64,000 bases of DNA. It comes from Heterohyrax brucei (lineage: Eukaryota > Chordata > Mammalia > Hyracoidea > Procaviidae). The notes beneath the pieces are model-generated. The model was not told where the DNA came from and made no database searches. It was given only the letters and a program-made list of their open reading frames with translations. Location: contig CM053166.1 of the NCBI GenBank assembly GCA_028571685.1, positions 61,032,111 to 61,096,110 on the forward strand, written 5' to 3'. Made by a program: the position numbers and the translations under genes. Shown here one piece after another: positions 45,301-57,377 of the stretch (position 1 is the first letter of the stretch; every line of letters begins with the position of its first letter).

Positions 45301-45439
45301 TCTATTCTAGCTGCCCTGTTCCCCTTCCCCCACATGACAGTATGCTTCCCCTTTTGGTGCTATATAGATGGCAGCTTACTAGCTTTTCAGACAGATCCCA
45401 GTCGTCACTCACCCAGGTGGTATGTGGAGCAATATCTTG

Positions 45440-45466
45440 AGAGAGAGAGAGAGAGAGAGAGAGAAA
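45440..45466. repeat. (GA)n simple repeat
   Basis: Thirteen or so GA units in the L1 3'UTR. Confidence 0.9.
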
Positions 45467-46489
45467 CCTTAGGCATGCCAGTTAGTGTGGATGTCCCCTG
45501 AGAGTGTGGTTTCCAGATCCCAGACCCTGTTTCCCTGTTCTTTCAAAGAAGTGGTGCATGTTAAGGGGACAATTTGGTTTTGAAGTTGAGTAGTTGTGGG
45601 TACCCCACTTCTAGTGTGTGATGACACATCCTATACCCCTCCCTAATCCTAACCACTATCTAATTTGTAAAAAATCCCTCTCCCTCGATGCCCCCACCCT
45701 TGTAACCATCAAATATCGACTTCTTCTGTGCTTAAATGATCAGTTGCGTACTTATTATAGTAATCTTGCACAAAATTTATCCTTTTGTGTCTAACTAATT
45801 TTGCTCAGCATGATTTCCTCTAGATGGTATCACATCGACAGATATTTTTCTAAGCCATAGTTGTTTCTTATCATAGTGTAGTATTCCATTGTGTGAATAT
45901 ACCACAGTTTGTTTAACCATTCGTCTGTTGATGGGCGTCTAGGTTGTTTCCAACTTTTTGCCATTGCAGAGTAAACATTGGTGTGCAAGTATCTGTTCCA
46001 TTTTTAATTAGTTTTTGTACATCATGTGAAATAAGGGTCTTGTTTCACATTTTTGCAGGTGGGTTTCCAGTTATGTCAACAGTGTTTTTTGGAGAGACTG
46101 TCTTTACCTCAATTCACTGTCTTTGGGCTTTTATCAAATATCAACTGTTCATAGGTGGATGAAGTCATATTTGGATTTTTGATTCAGTTCCATTGGTCTA
46201 TGTGTCTGTTTTTGTGCCAGTACGGGGCTGTCTTGACTACTGTGGCAGTGTAATACATTTTAAGGTCAGGAAGGGTGAGGCCTCCCATTTTGTTCCTCTT
46301 CTTTAGTAATAATTTACTTATCATTGGCTTCCTCTCTTTCCATATGAAGTCTGAGATTTTTTTCTCCATCTCTTTAAAAAAAAAAGTCGTTGGAAGTTGA
46401 ATTGGGATAACATTGTATGTATAGATTGCTTTGGTAAGTATAGGTATTTTCACAATGCTAAGACTTCCTATCCAGGAGCAAGGTAGGTG

Positions 46490-47065
46490 AATGTGCTACG
46501 TGTTTCAAAGATATGATTTTTGGGGTGCCAAAGGGTGGCATGTCATAGACTGAATTATGTCCTCCCCACCCCAGATTTGTGTAGCCATGTGGCTGGGCCA
46601 GGATTCCCAATATTTTGTGATTGTCCTCCATTTTGTGATTTTCCTATGCTGTATGTTAAAGGATTAGGGTAGGACTGTAAATCCCTTCATAGGATCACCT
46701 CCCCGCTCCGCTGTACAGGGAGTTTCCCTGGAGTGTGGCTTGCACCACTCTTAATCCTTCATCCTACAAGAGATAAAAGGAAAGTGAAACAAGCAGAAAA
46801 TGGGGAACCTCATATCATCAAGAAAGCAGCACTGGGAGAATACCATGTCTTTCAGACCTGAGGTTTCTGTGCCAAGATGCTCTCTGGACAAAGACCAATG
46901 CAACACAAGGAGTTTCCTCCAGAGCCGACAAGAGGGAAAATCTTCTCCCGGAGAGGAAATCCTGAATTTCGACTTGTAGCCTACAGGACTGTGTAAGAAT
47001 GAACTCTTTTTAAAGCCATCCACTCTGTGGTATTTCTGTTAGAGCAGCACTAGCTGACTAAAACA
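46490..47065 (+). mobile_element. MaLR-type 3' LTR with 50 bp of interior
   Basis: The LTR runs from 'tgtcatagactgaattatgt' (46541) to 'tagctgactaaaaca' (47065). The preceding bases 'tttttggggtgccaaagggt' match the polypurine-tract end of the MaLR interior at 12858-12890. This is therefore a truncated element and not a clean solo LTR. Confidence 0.75.
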
Positions 47066-48059
47066 GTAGGTTTCTCCAACTTGTGAAAGTCATTTTTCAT
47101 TTTTTGCTGTAGGGACTTGTATTTTTTTTTGTGTGTGTAGGTCTTTTATATCTCTGGTTAGATTTATCCCAAGGTATTTTATTGTCTTGCGTGGCTGATT
47201 TCCTCTCTGATTGTTTCTTTGTTGGTGTAAAGAAATCATACTAATTTATATACGTTTATCTTGTATCCTGATACTTTATTGAAGACTCGTATTAAATCCA
47301 GTAGTTTATTTGAGGATTCTTTAGGGTTTTCTGTGTATGACATCATGTCATCTGCAAATAGTGATACTTTGACTTCTTTTTTGCCAATCTGGGTGCCCCT
47401 TATTTCTTTATCATACCTGATTGCTCCGGCTAGGACCTTCAGAATGACATTGATTAGAAAGTTTTGACAATGGACATGCTTGTCTAGTACCCATTCTTAA
47501 GGGGAATGTTTTCAACTTCTCTCCATTAAGTACGATGTTAGCTGTTGATTTAGTGCAGATGACCTTTATTATGTTGAAGAATTTCCCTTCTATTCTTATT
47601 TCGCTGAAAGTTTTTAGCATGAAGCAGTGTTGGACTTTATCAAATGCCTTTTCTGTGTCAATTGATAGACTCACATGGTTCTTGTCTTTTATTTTATGTG
47701 GTTGGTTACATTAATTGTTTTCCTTATGCTGAACCATTCCTGCATCCCTGGTATGAATCCTACTGGGTTGTGATGAACTAGTCTTTTGATGTGTTGTTGA
47801 ATTCTGTTAGCTAGGATTTTGTTAAGGAGTTTTGTGTCTAAGTTCATGAGAGATACTGGCCTGTAGTTTTTCTTTTTGTGTGCTGTCTTTATCTGGATTT
47901 GGTACCACAGTTTCACTACTAAAACCTGAAATTTTCCCAGTGATTGAAATGTCTTTGACAGGGGCCTCTTAGACCACACCTAAGCATGCTAATAAGTAGC
48001 CTAAGGTGGGGGTTGGCCAGGCCAGGAAGACCACCTTGCGATAGCAGCTGTCTTACCAG

Positions 48060-48630
48060 ATAATTCAATCAATCATACCATCTTAATCATGTAGAAATAC
48101 CACAAAGAGAAATTCTATTCTGTCACTGTCCACTAGGCTTTAAGTCCAAATATAGGGCATCACCTCTAGGGAAATCTTTATCTGGTGGCTCTGGAGGAAG
48201 GTCCTTTACATCATTCTTCCCCTGGACTAGAGGAGAAAATGATGATTTCCAGTGTGTTCATTAGAAGGAAAATTTTGCTCTTTTTATGGAATTTATTTTG
48301 GGGAAAGAAAATTTTATATAAAGACAAAGGATGTGTCCCAAAGGACACACTCTCCTCCTGACACCACTTCTTTCCTGATGGTGTAAGGTCCCCAACTCTC
48401 TACTTGCTTCCCTTTCCTTTATATCCTAAAAAGCTGCCTCAAGGCACAACATAGTCTTACACATTGAGTCCCGCCTCACTAACACACCACCACCCATCCT
48501 TCCTCATTAACATCATAGAGGTAGGATTTACAACATACAGGAACGTCACACAGTAGCAGTTAGCATGGCCTAGCTGAATTGCTACACACGTTTTTGGGGG
48601 CACACATTCAATCCATTATACATACTTACA
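48060..48630 (-). mobile_element. MaLR-type LTR, diverged
   Basis: Reversed LTR blocks: 'gtagaaataccacaaagaga', 'ggctctggaggaaggtcctt', 'acattgagtcccgcctcact', 'cacacattcaatccatta'. About 45 extra bases near 48280-48330 do not match the other copies. Confidence 0.7.
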
Positions 48631-49984
48631 TAATGATGCCATATAATGACAAATTCTAGTGAAATATTAAAAACAAGAGAGTAATAGGATACAGCAAGCC
48701 AGAAGTGAGGTGGATCGAAGACCCCTGAGCTTATTGCTGTTGTCTTGAGCAGGATTAAGAAAACCTAAAATATTGAACTAACAAGTCAGAAGTGAGTATG
48801 TCACAAGGACTCCCAAGTTTGCAGCTTTTGTCTGAAATCTTGGACATATTTGGCAGTCTGGTTGACCTCTAACTTGTGAGCTCTGATCTAGCTCCAGGTG
48901 TTAGGGTCAGAGGAAGAAGCCTCACATAGGTAGCTGGGGTCAGAACAGAAGTAAAACAGAGGAGAACAGAAATGGGATAATAACTTGATTTGGATTGATC
49001 AGCACTGTCTGGTGTCAGAGAAATTGGGATAGATTTGATGTTTTCAGCAGCGTGTCATTTGTGTTTGCTACAAAAAAAGATATGGAAGACATTTTTTGAA
49101 TAATACTGATCAAAACATCATAATCTTTTACTTTCTAAATGATAAATTGCCTGTATTTTAAGTCTGTTAATTCCTATAGTCCTTCATTATCAGCTACTGT
49201 TCTTCCTCCTGCTCATACCTGTTTCCCATGATAGACCCGGAACCCAACCATGTCTTTAAGTGCTTTTATACTTGTAGCCCTTGTGAAACATCATGAGTAA
49301 TTAGTCTTTAGGTAATAAGGCAAACCTTCTCTTCCCCAACATCTGCTCCATGTCTTATGGGCATCTGCTTTATTCAGATGTACAAAATACAACAGTTTTT
49401 GCAACACCTCATTCTATATTCCAGTATAGTCTGATTTTGGATGACAGCTGAGAGTAGCTGGATGCATGACAAAGCACTGCCATATGGAAGTATTTCTATC
49501 TATGTGGACATTTTTGGTGAGTTGAATCACTATGCAGCCTAAAGGACAATAACAAAACAACAGCATGAGTGCTGTGGAAGTTATATCATCTTCAGCTGTT
49601 TCATTTCTGCCACATTCTTGCCACTTACTCAAACTTCTGGCAGAATTCCTTGCCTTACTAACTGAGTGATTTGAGACAAGTTCCTTGACTACTCTAAACA
49701 TTACATTTTTTTTTCTTCTGCAAAATGAACACTATAACAGGGCTTTCCTCAATTAATTTATTTTTTAATGGTCTTGAAATAAATTTAAAATTACAGAAAA
49801 GTTACCAGAATAGTACAAATAACTACTGTATTCTCCTTATGCAGGTTTCTTATTATTAATATTTTACCACATTTTATTTCTTCTCCATTCCTTCTCCCTT
49901 TCTTTTTTTCTTTTCTAAATGCCATAACTTCAGTGTAGACTATACCTGAGAATAAAGAAAACAAAAATCACTACAACTGGACCA
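48631..49984. other. unassigned interval
   Basis: No gene-like frame. 49760-49930 ('aaattacagaaaagttacca') resembles an old L1 3' end that I cannot place precisely. The 95-codon frame at 49701-49414 has no recognisable feature. Confidence 0.35.
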
Positions 49985-50225
49985 ATAGACAACAACACAG
50001 TAAATGTTGAAGAAATTGAAGTAGTCAAGAATTTTGTTTTCTTGTCTCCGCAATCAATGCCCATGGAAGCAGCACTCAAGAATCAGACAACACGCTGCAT
50101 TGGGAAAATCCTCTACAGAAGATCTCTTCAAAGTGTTAAAAAGCAAAAATGAATTCTCATTTTCAAGAATTTATGATGTCATGTTTTTCCTTGACAGATT
50201 ATCATACCGATTTCTTTAACGTGAA
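49985..50225 (+). mobile_element. RTE LINE, C-terminal coding fragment
   Basis: The plus strand reads 'EFCFLVSAINAHGSSTQE', matching the region after the RT palm of BovB-like RTEs (Y-F-x-F-L-G-S-x-I-N-x-D-G block). Short and frameshifted. Confidence 0.6.
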
Positions 50226-50433
50226 TTGTATTGGGTAATACCTCCCCAGTAACCTCACTGATGTTTGGAAGTTACTAAATCTCTTTAGGTAGTTCAATAT
50301 ATTTTTGGTAATAAAAAAGTCAAGACATTTCAAAGGACCATCAGATAAGTGTTTATTTGATGTCATAACTAATGTTAAGGAGCACTAGCAAAACTATGAA
50401 ATTTCTGGAACTGAAGAAGATCTTGTGTACCAC

Positions 50434-50955
50434 TGTGGTAGACAGAACCTAGAGTGACCCCCATGACCTTTACCCCAGCTATTCACATCTTTGTGTCATC
50501 CTATCCTCTTGAATGTGAGTAGGATATGTGATTTGTCCTAACCACTGGAAAAAGCAAAAGCAATGGGATGTACATGATTATGCTACATAAATTGTAACTT
50601 CAGTTTGATGAAAAACTCTCCACTGCTGGCTTGGAAGAAGCAAACTGTTGTGGTGTGTGAGCTGGCCCAAGTGGAAAGCCACACGCTGGGAAGCTGAGGG
50701 ACGACTTATTACCAGTAGTCAATAAGAGACTGAGAATCTCAGTCTAACAGCCTTCAAGGAACTGAATGTTGTCAATACCATCAGAGTTTGGAAGTGAATC
50801 CTTTCTCAGTTGAGTCTCAGAGCTGTAAGTGGAGGATCCAGCTAAGCCATGCCTGGACCCCTCACTCACAGAAACAGTGGGAAAATGAAAAAGTGCTGTT
50901 TTAAACCACTAAGCTTGTAGTAGTTTGTTACAAAGCTGTAGAAAATCTAGTATAT
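50434..50955 (+). mobile_element. MLT1-like MaLR LTR
   Basis: It starts 'tgtggtagacagaacctaga' and ends 'ttgttacaaagctgtagaaaatctagta'-like, the layout of older MLT-type LTRs. It differs from the younger LTR family above. Confidence 0.6.
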
Positions 50956-51277
50956 TAACATACCTCTCTCTTTTTGATGCAGCATGATTTTTCTCAAATC
51001 GTGTCTCCCTGCCTTCACAGAAAATCTTTCCAGCACATGATCTACTATCTGATATCCAGTTTGTGGAATAATGCTAAAGAGTGCTAGGGAGAGAGTATAT
51101 GTGTTTGTGACTCAAGGAGATAATTCAATGGCAAGTTGCCTCCTCTTTCCCCTCTGAGTGCTGCCTTTTATTTGCAGATAACATCTGCTGTTGTCATCTT
51201 TGTTTCCTTCTTTCATCAGCCATTTTCTCATTACATCTTTATCTCAACCAAAAAATGAAACAAAACAGTACAAAATA

Positions 51278-51848
51278 TGAGGTCAGACAATTAAGTTCTC
51301 AAACTTAATTGTTCTAACTGCTACGTACCTCATTGCTGAATATCACTATGGTCACCGTTGAAGTACTCTCCTTGGGCAGCTATGCATCAATGCCAGCACT
51401 TAGTCCATCTTTCAAAGAAATTTTGGAACTCTATCTGGAATGGCTGGCTGGCTTGGCTGGCCATCTGGAATGGCCGTTGCACATGGTGGCAAGGTGGCAA
51501 GTTTGTGAACTTAATTGAATAGTTGTTTGTGAGGGATTTTTTAGCCAGTAAATAAATAGCTCAGTAAATAAATTAGCTCAGCTAATCTGGCCCCACAATG
51601 ACTTTTGTTTATCCAAAGACTGAAAGACATTTGGATGACATTTAGGACATCAAGGATAATATGATGAAAGCTCTGATGGTCATTCCAGAAAAAGAGTTCC
51701 AAAATTGCCTTGAAGGGTGGACTAGGTGCTGACATCAGTGCATAACTTCCCAAGGGGAGTACTTTGAAGGTGATCATAATGATATTCAGCAATGTGGTAT
51801 GTAGAACTTTTTCTAGGATGAGTTCAAAAACTTAATTGGCAGTCCTCA
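51278..51848 (+). mobile_element. palindromic mariner derivative, copy 3 (complete)
   Basis: Flanked by TA dinucleotides, with ends TGAGGTCAGACAATTAAG and, reversed, TGAGGACTGCCAATTAAG. The left arm (51278-about 51475) is the transposase 3' end in reverse. The right part (about 51575-51848) is the same 3' end forward, extended upstream to 'WPHNDF'. Its translation includes 'TSQGEYFEGDHNDIQQC', a mariner transposase C-terminus. The arms match over about 170 bases at roughly 80%. No transposase frame is complete. Confidence 0.8.
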
Positions 51849-52477
51849 TATTTATATCTATAGATGATTAATCCTGCTCCTTTTGAGTTGAGTCAACCTG
51901 ATAATGTCACCTTATTCTAGGGTCTACTGTCAAAATAGGCAACTAAATGTTCAACCAAATACAGATAAAGAGGGAAAATGATACAGAAACAAGTTCGGAG
52001 TGTATAAACTCCCCGTGACGGGAGAGGGCAGGATGATTTCAAGGAATTTAATGAAGGCCACTTTGGATTGAAATGTGCCCCCTAAAAAAATGTGTATCAA
52101 CTTGAGGATAATAACAGTAGTCCCCATCAAAGGTGGTGAGCATTGGTAGGATTAGTGAGGTATCTCAGGAATATACTGGTCATCAGGAAGAAAGAGTTCA
52201 TCTCTTTAGGCTTAGGAAATCCCTAAACTCTGCTGGCCATTCTCCCAGAGAGATCTGGCATCAGTGCTCCTCACTCCAGGCACTTGGGCAAACATTGTCT
52301 CCTCCCTCCTGGTGATTTACATAATGCTGCAGACAAGATACTTTGTCTTCCCAGCATGATTTCTGCAGGTTGTATGAGAAACTTGAGGATCTCACATGTA
52401 CAGTCCCCACCAGGCTTCCACAATGAAGCACACTCGTCTCTATACAATTCCCATTGCCAAATACACACTTAAAATAT
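51849..52477. other. unassigned interval with a short LTR scrap
   Basis: 52060-52110 ('ggattgaaatgtgcccccta') is a MaLR LTR start fragment. The rest shows nothing I can name; frames of 60-65 codons overlap on both strands. Confidence 0.4.
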
Positions 52478-53335
52478 TGTTGTTGTTGTTAGGTGCTGTT
52501 GAGTTGGTTCCAACTCATAGCAACCCTGTGCACAACAGAACAAAACACTGTCTGGTCTTGTGCCATGTTCGCAATCATTTTTATGCTTAAGCCCATTGTT
52601 GTATCCATCTATCAGTCCATCTCATTGAGGGTCTTCCTCTTTTTCTTTGATTCTCCACTCTACCATGCATAATGTCCTTCTCCAGGGACTGATCTTTCCT
52701 GACAACATGTCTGTCATGGATTGAATTGTGTCCCCACCAAAATGTATGTATTAATTTGACTTGGCTATGAGCCCAAATATGGTGCCATTCTTCCCATGTG
52801 TTGTGAATCCTGCCTCCGTGATATTCATGAAGGAGAATGGGCTGCAGTTGTGTTAGTGAGGCAGGATTCAAGCTACAAGCTTGTAAGATATAATGGAGAG
52901 AAGTGAGCAGAGGAACTTGGGAACCTCACACCACTGAGAAAGTATGACTGAGAGCACAGCAGATCCTTTGGACCTGAGGTTCCTGTACCAAGATGCTCTC
53001 CTTGAATTTGGATTCAGCCCAAAGGACTGTGATAACTTCTCTTACTGAGTGGACTTGTAACTTGTAAATGGATTTGTGGCTTACCAGACTGTAACAATAA
53101 AGGTTTCTCTTCATGAAGCCTTCCACTCATTGTATTTCCTGTTGGAGTACTATCAGGTGAATAAGACAATGTCTAAAGTATGTAAGATGCAGTCTTGCCA
53201 TCTTTGTGCTCCTTGGGAGCACTCTGGTTGTACTTCTTCCAGAACAGACATGTTTGTTCTTTCAGTGGCCCATGGTATGCTCAACATTATTCTCCAAAAA
53301 CACAATTCAAAGGCATCAATTCTTTTAAAATATTA
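52478..53335 (-). mobile_element. RTE LINE 3' end, split by an LTR
   Basis: The minus-strand RTE terminus at 52478 ('ttgttgttgttaggtgctgt'), with 'gttggttccaactcatagca' as the reversed tail that AfroSINEs share. It continues to 52711 and, after the LTR, from 53169 to about 53335 ('cagtggcccatggtatgctc'). Confidence 0.8.
52712..53168 (+). mobile_element. MaLR-type solo LTR
   Basis: A 457-bp LTR 'tgtcatggattgaattgtgt' ... 'aggtgaataagaca' inserted in the RTE. ATGTC is duplicated exactly at 52707-52711 and 53169-53173. Confidence 0.9.
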
Positions 53336-53497
53336 GAGATTTAATTTATAGCTTGATTCACTCCACAAGGAATTTGTAGGAAACAGAAATGAAACACCTG
53401 TGCTCAGGGTGCCATTTTCCCAGAGTCCTTCCTCTGAGGGGTTATTTTTGTTGTAGTTTTCTCTTTTATCTACACTAAAATTTCACTAAAGATAGAA

Positions 53498-53690
53498 AGA
53501 AGCCAAGCTGGCACAGTATTAAGAGCTCACGCTGCTAACTGAATGTCAACAGTTCAAATTTACCAGTTACTCCTTGAAAACCCTATGGGGTGGTTTTACT
53601 CTGCCCCATAGGGTCTACTGTGAGTCAGAAACAACGCAAGGTCAATGGATTAATGAAAGATAGGAATGCTAGGTGTTTTTTGTTGTTGTT
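53498..53690 (+). mobile_element. AfroSINE
   Basis: Plus-strand copy: 'gccaagctggcacagtatta' head, 'cagttcaaatttaccagtta', 'ccctatggggtggttttact', tail 'tctactgtgagtcagaaaca'. Confidence 0.85.
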
Positions 53691-54568
53691 TTGTTTTAAG
53701 TAACACTGTGTCATGAGGATAGTGTAATCCAGTTCCGGTAGACACTCCACTGATGGAATTCTAAACATGGTTCATAAGTGCTAAGTGAATGAGCCAAGCA
53801 AAAACACATACACTGGAACTAACAACTAAGAAACGTGGTCATATTAGCACCAGAAATTGATTTTTTTTTCCCTCAAGCTGTTTGCCAATTATGTATTGAT
53901 TAGTTGCTGTCTTTGTGAATCAAGATATATTGATCTATACCAAGTACTTAAAGAGTTCTCAAGAAATATTTGTGGATTTTGATGAATTGCAAGGTAGGAT
54001 AAGACCCTGGTAGACAAATCTATGCAGTTTGTATGTTTACATTTCTTAAATAACTCAGCATATATTTCTTTCCTCATGAAATGACATCATCTAGGTGAAG
54101 AAACCTCTTTGATTCCCAAACTACTTCTAAGGCTTTGTAAATGGTTTTGAATAGTTTCATGATAAGCCGTTTTAGGAGATGCTTGAACTTCCTTAAGGTC
54201 TTGAGTGTCCTACTTTCTAAGCTGATCAATAAAAACACTTTTGGAGATGCATAACTGAAAGCATAAAATACTTAAGGCCATAATTTTCTTCTGCTGTGAA
54301 TGTAATTAGCTCTCCTTTTAAGCAAAAGCATTTTTATAAAGTAAGAAAATTGAACATTGCCTCTCTGGATACAGAAATAAAAGAGCAGATACTCTAAATG
54401 AAGTCAGAAAAAAGGGCTGGAAGACAGCAATGAAATGAGGACAAGAGGTATATTTTTAAGTTTGTCTGACTATTACTATTACTGAAAGCATATAGAATAA
54501 CATTAAATGTTAAGAAAAATACTGAACCATCTAAAGAAGCATTCTATGGAGCAATAAAAATTTCATAA
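53691..54568. other. unassigned interval
   Basis: AT-rich, no frame over 62 codons, no repeat I can name. It is the pre-insertion target region of the full-length L1. Confidence 0.4.
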
Positions 54569-54594
54569 AATTTACCAGAAAGAGGGGGTGAAGT

Positions 54595-54605
54595 CAAGAT
54601 GGCGG
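54595..54605 (+). promoter_or_regulatory. YY1-like site at the L1 5' end
   Basis: CAAGATGGCGG at +12 of the element. A YY1 site at the same place directs initiation in human L1. The AAGATGG core recurs at the other L1 starts (7847, 27066 and, reversed, 26494). Confidence 0.7.
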
Positions 54606-55628
54606 ACTAAGCACGCATCTCCTTATATCCCTCTGGAAACCAAGACCTGCATTGATAATCAAATGGAGCCTTCTGATCACCTAATCAGCCCCAGGACACG
54701 GCACAGGGCTGTTACTTTGGACTTCATATCACTGAGTGAAAAACCTCCTCTTTTTCACTGACTCCCACTCTTGGCTAGCCCTGGCTCTCATGGACAGAAG
54801 GTAAACGCACCATTTTGACTTTTTTTTTCTCTGTCTTGGCCGGCGGGCGGAGCTGGGTCTTGCCTAGCCGCTAGACTCAGAGGCGCTGCTGGGGGGATAG
54901 GCAGGCAAAATTCCCATATTTTGAGAGCCAGGCTTAGGACTCTGTTAACTTAGCCACTTTGGGCCCGGCCTCTTATCTCTGCCTCAGCAGGGTTTGTACA
55001 GAATTACACAGTCAGTGTGCAGGACGCAATGTTGGTACCGAGACTTTAGCGGGACCTAATTCTTAGCCTGGGAACCAGCGCCGGCAAACAGGACAGCGCT
55101 TCTCCAACAGAAAAGCAGTAAATTACACAGTGCCACCTATGTTGTGGGCCCTGCAACAGAAGCAGAGGAATCACTACCTCTCGGCACCTTTAGCCCCTCT
55201 AGCTGCTGCCTGTGTGGAGGATGCCATCTTGGATACGGTGGCCGCAGCTGGACCTAATTCTGGCTTGGGAGTCAGAGCTTACCAACAGGAGAGCGTTTTT
55301 CTACCAGAAAAGCAGTACTCCACACAGTGTCGCCTAAGACCAAGCCCTGTCAGCAGAAGCCAACAGGGCAGTAGCACTGCTGTATTATGAACTAGTTTGT
55401 GTCATCTGTGGTTGGATATAGTGGTGCTTACTTTGCCAGTTGAGAACAGGAACCTCTACACCTGAAAACGTGACTGACTTGGGAAGTGGTCAGATACCTT
55501 TTGCTTTAGATTTTAAGACAACCTAGAGAAGCATCTGCAGTCCATCCTCACAGTATCTCTTTCAGCCTCTACTTACTCACATGGGACCCAAAAAGCAACA
55601 GACACTTGCGACATACAAGAAATCACCC

Positions 55629-56537
55629 ATGGCTTCAGAAGGATTCCAAAGCAACCAAGGAGTTTTCCAGATGAAGAAACTTTTATGAAAGCATCAGAAA
55701 GTGAATACAAAAGGATTATATACAGAGACCTTCTAGACCTTATACAAAATGCAGCAGAACAAAAGGAGACATTAAACAAGCTGTTCGATCTGATGGAACA
55801 CCAGTACTCTGAAATCCAGCAGATCAAGAACAAAATCAAAGACATAGAAACTTCAATGCAAAGCCAAGAAAACAGAATGGAACAAATAGAAAAAAATAAT
55901 TTCTGACTTGGAATACAGAGCTACTGACGGCAGCGTCTATGAGCAGAAATCAGAAAAAAGAAACAAGAAAAATGAAGAAGAATTAAGAAGCATATGGGAG
56001 TCTATTAAGAGGAACAACCTTCGATTAATTGGAGTCCCTGAACAGGGTGAGACATCTGAGAACAATGAGAGTATTGTTGCTGAGCTGCTGACAGAAAACT
56101 TCCCAGAAATCATGAAGGAAGAGAATATAGACATCTCAGATGCATATCGTATGCCACCCAATATAGATCTCAAAAGAAAGACTCCAAGACATAGTATAAT
56201 CAAGTTTAACAAAATGAAACATAAGTATCAACTCTTAAAGGCAGCAAGACTCAAGGCAAAGCTAACATTCAGGGGGAAACCCTGTAGGTTTTTGTCAGAT
56301 TTCTCAGCAGAACCCATACTGGCACGGAGACAGTGGCATGACACATTCAAAGCCTTGAAGGAGAAGAACTTCCAACCAAGAATTATATATCCTGCAAAAC
56401 TATCTTTCAAATACAAAAATGAAATTAAGACATTCCCAGATAAACAGAAAATCAGAGACTTTGTAAAAATCAAACCAAAACTACAAGAAATACTGAAAGA
56501 AGTTCTTGGTGTGGGCTTAGAAGAACGAAACCACTAA
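55629..56537 (+). pseudogene. L1 ORF1p, two frameshifts
   Basis: ORF1p packages L1 RNA. The ATG at 55629 (MASEGFQS...) is in the expected place but runs into a stop after about 20 codons. The coiled-coil part lies in the frame 55685-55906 ('LIQNAAEQKETLNKLFDLME'). A shift in an A-run near 55892 leads to 55908-56537 (209 codons). This last frame has the RRM ('RNNLRLIGVPEQGE', 'ELLTENFPEIMKEENI') and the C-terminal domain ('FKALKEKNFQPRIIYPAKLS'). Total length would be close to 300 residues, usual for the family. Confidence 0.9.
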
Positions 56538-57266
56538 CTTTATATTTTAGAACGACACACTACTCAAAACTCTACTCAGGAAAGGCTCCAAAGTCAATCA
56601 CAGCTTTAATACAGAAAGAAGCAATCCAGGGATCATCATGAAAACTATGGTGCCATCATATTAAAAAGAGGCATGTACTACAGTTGTTATAGTCCTTCCA
56701 GATGGAGAGGAAGATGACAAGACTGGTAATAATTAAAATGGGATTTATATGTAGTTTATTAAGGGGGTTCATAGGGGCAGCTGTAAAGCACAACAAAGAT
56801 GTATCATACGAAAAAGGTGAAAAATCAACTCACAAAAAACAATGTCCCAGAACAGGCTAATAAGAACAACAGAGAAAACATCAACATAAAAATAAACATA
56901 TCACAATGGCAGCAGTGAACACATACCTATCAGTAATTACAGTGAATGTGAATGGACTGAATGCTCCAGTAAAGAGACATCGAGTGACATCTTGGATCAA
57001 AAGACATGATCGATCCATATCTTGTCTACAAGAAACTCACTTGAGACTTAAAGATAGGAACAAACTGAAAATTAAAGGATGGAAGAATGTATGTCAAGCT
57101 AACAATGAACAAAGAAGAGCAGGGGTGGTAATTCTAATCTCAGACAAAATCAATTTTAATGTCAAATCCACCATCGTGGACAAAGATGGACACCGTTTAT
57201 TACTCAAAGGTTCAGTACACAAGCAAGACTTAACTATATTAAATATTTATGCACCTAATTTGGGCA

Positions 57267-57377
57267 AGGTCGGCAGTTCAAATCCACCAGGCACTCCTTG
57301 AATACTCTGGGGGTCAGTTCTACCCTGGCCCCTAGGGTCGCCATGAGTCGGATCCGACTCGACGGCACTTGGCTGGC
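57267..57377 (+). mobile_element. 5'-truncated AfroSINE in L1 ORF2
   Basis: It starts at 'aggtcggcagttcaaatcca' (around the B box) and ends in the tail with GAGTCGGATCCGACTC and 'gacggcacttggctggc'. Flanks aatttgggca (57257-57266) and aattttggca (57378-57387) differ at one base. It has no poly(A), as expected for RTE-driven SINEs. Confidence 0.9.

Larger units (their letters stand above)
45305..47990 (-). mobile_element. L1 (older), 3'UTR and ORF2 remnant
   Basis: Minus-strand L1: 3'UTR about 45305-45800, then ORF2 up to about 47990. Frames include 46453-46184 ('[20 protein letters not shown]'), 47674-47411 ('[20 protein letters not shown]', RT motif A region) and 47979-47689 ('[20 protein letters not shown]'). 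The catalytic Y/FADD block is at about 47330-47360 as antisense 'gtcatctgcaaata'. It has stops and frameshifts and an LTR insertion at 46490-47065. Confidence 0.8.

Noticed and set aside
54830-55350. CpG-richer stretch as a host promoter or exon
   Set aside because: It is L1 5'UTR; the 86-codon frame at 55130 is in the same UTR and is followed by ORF1.
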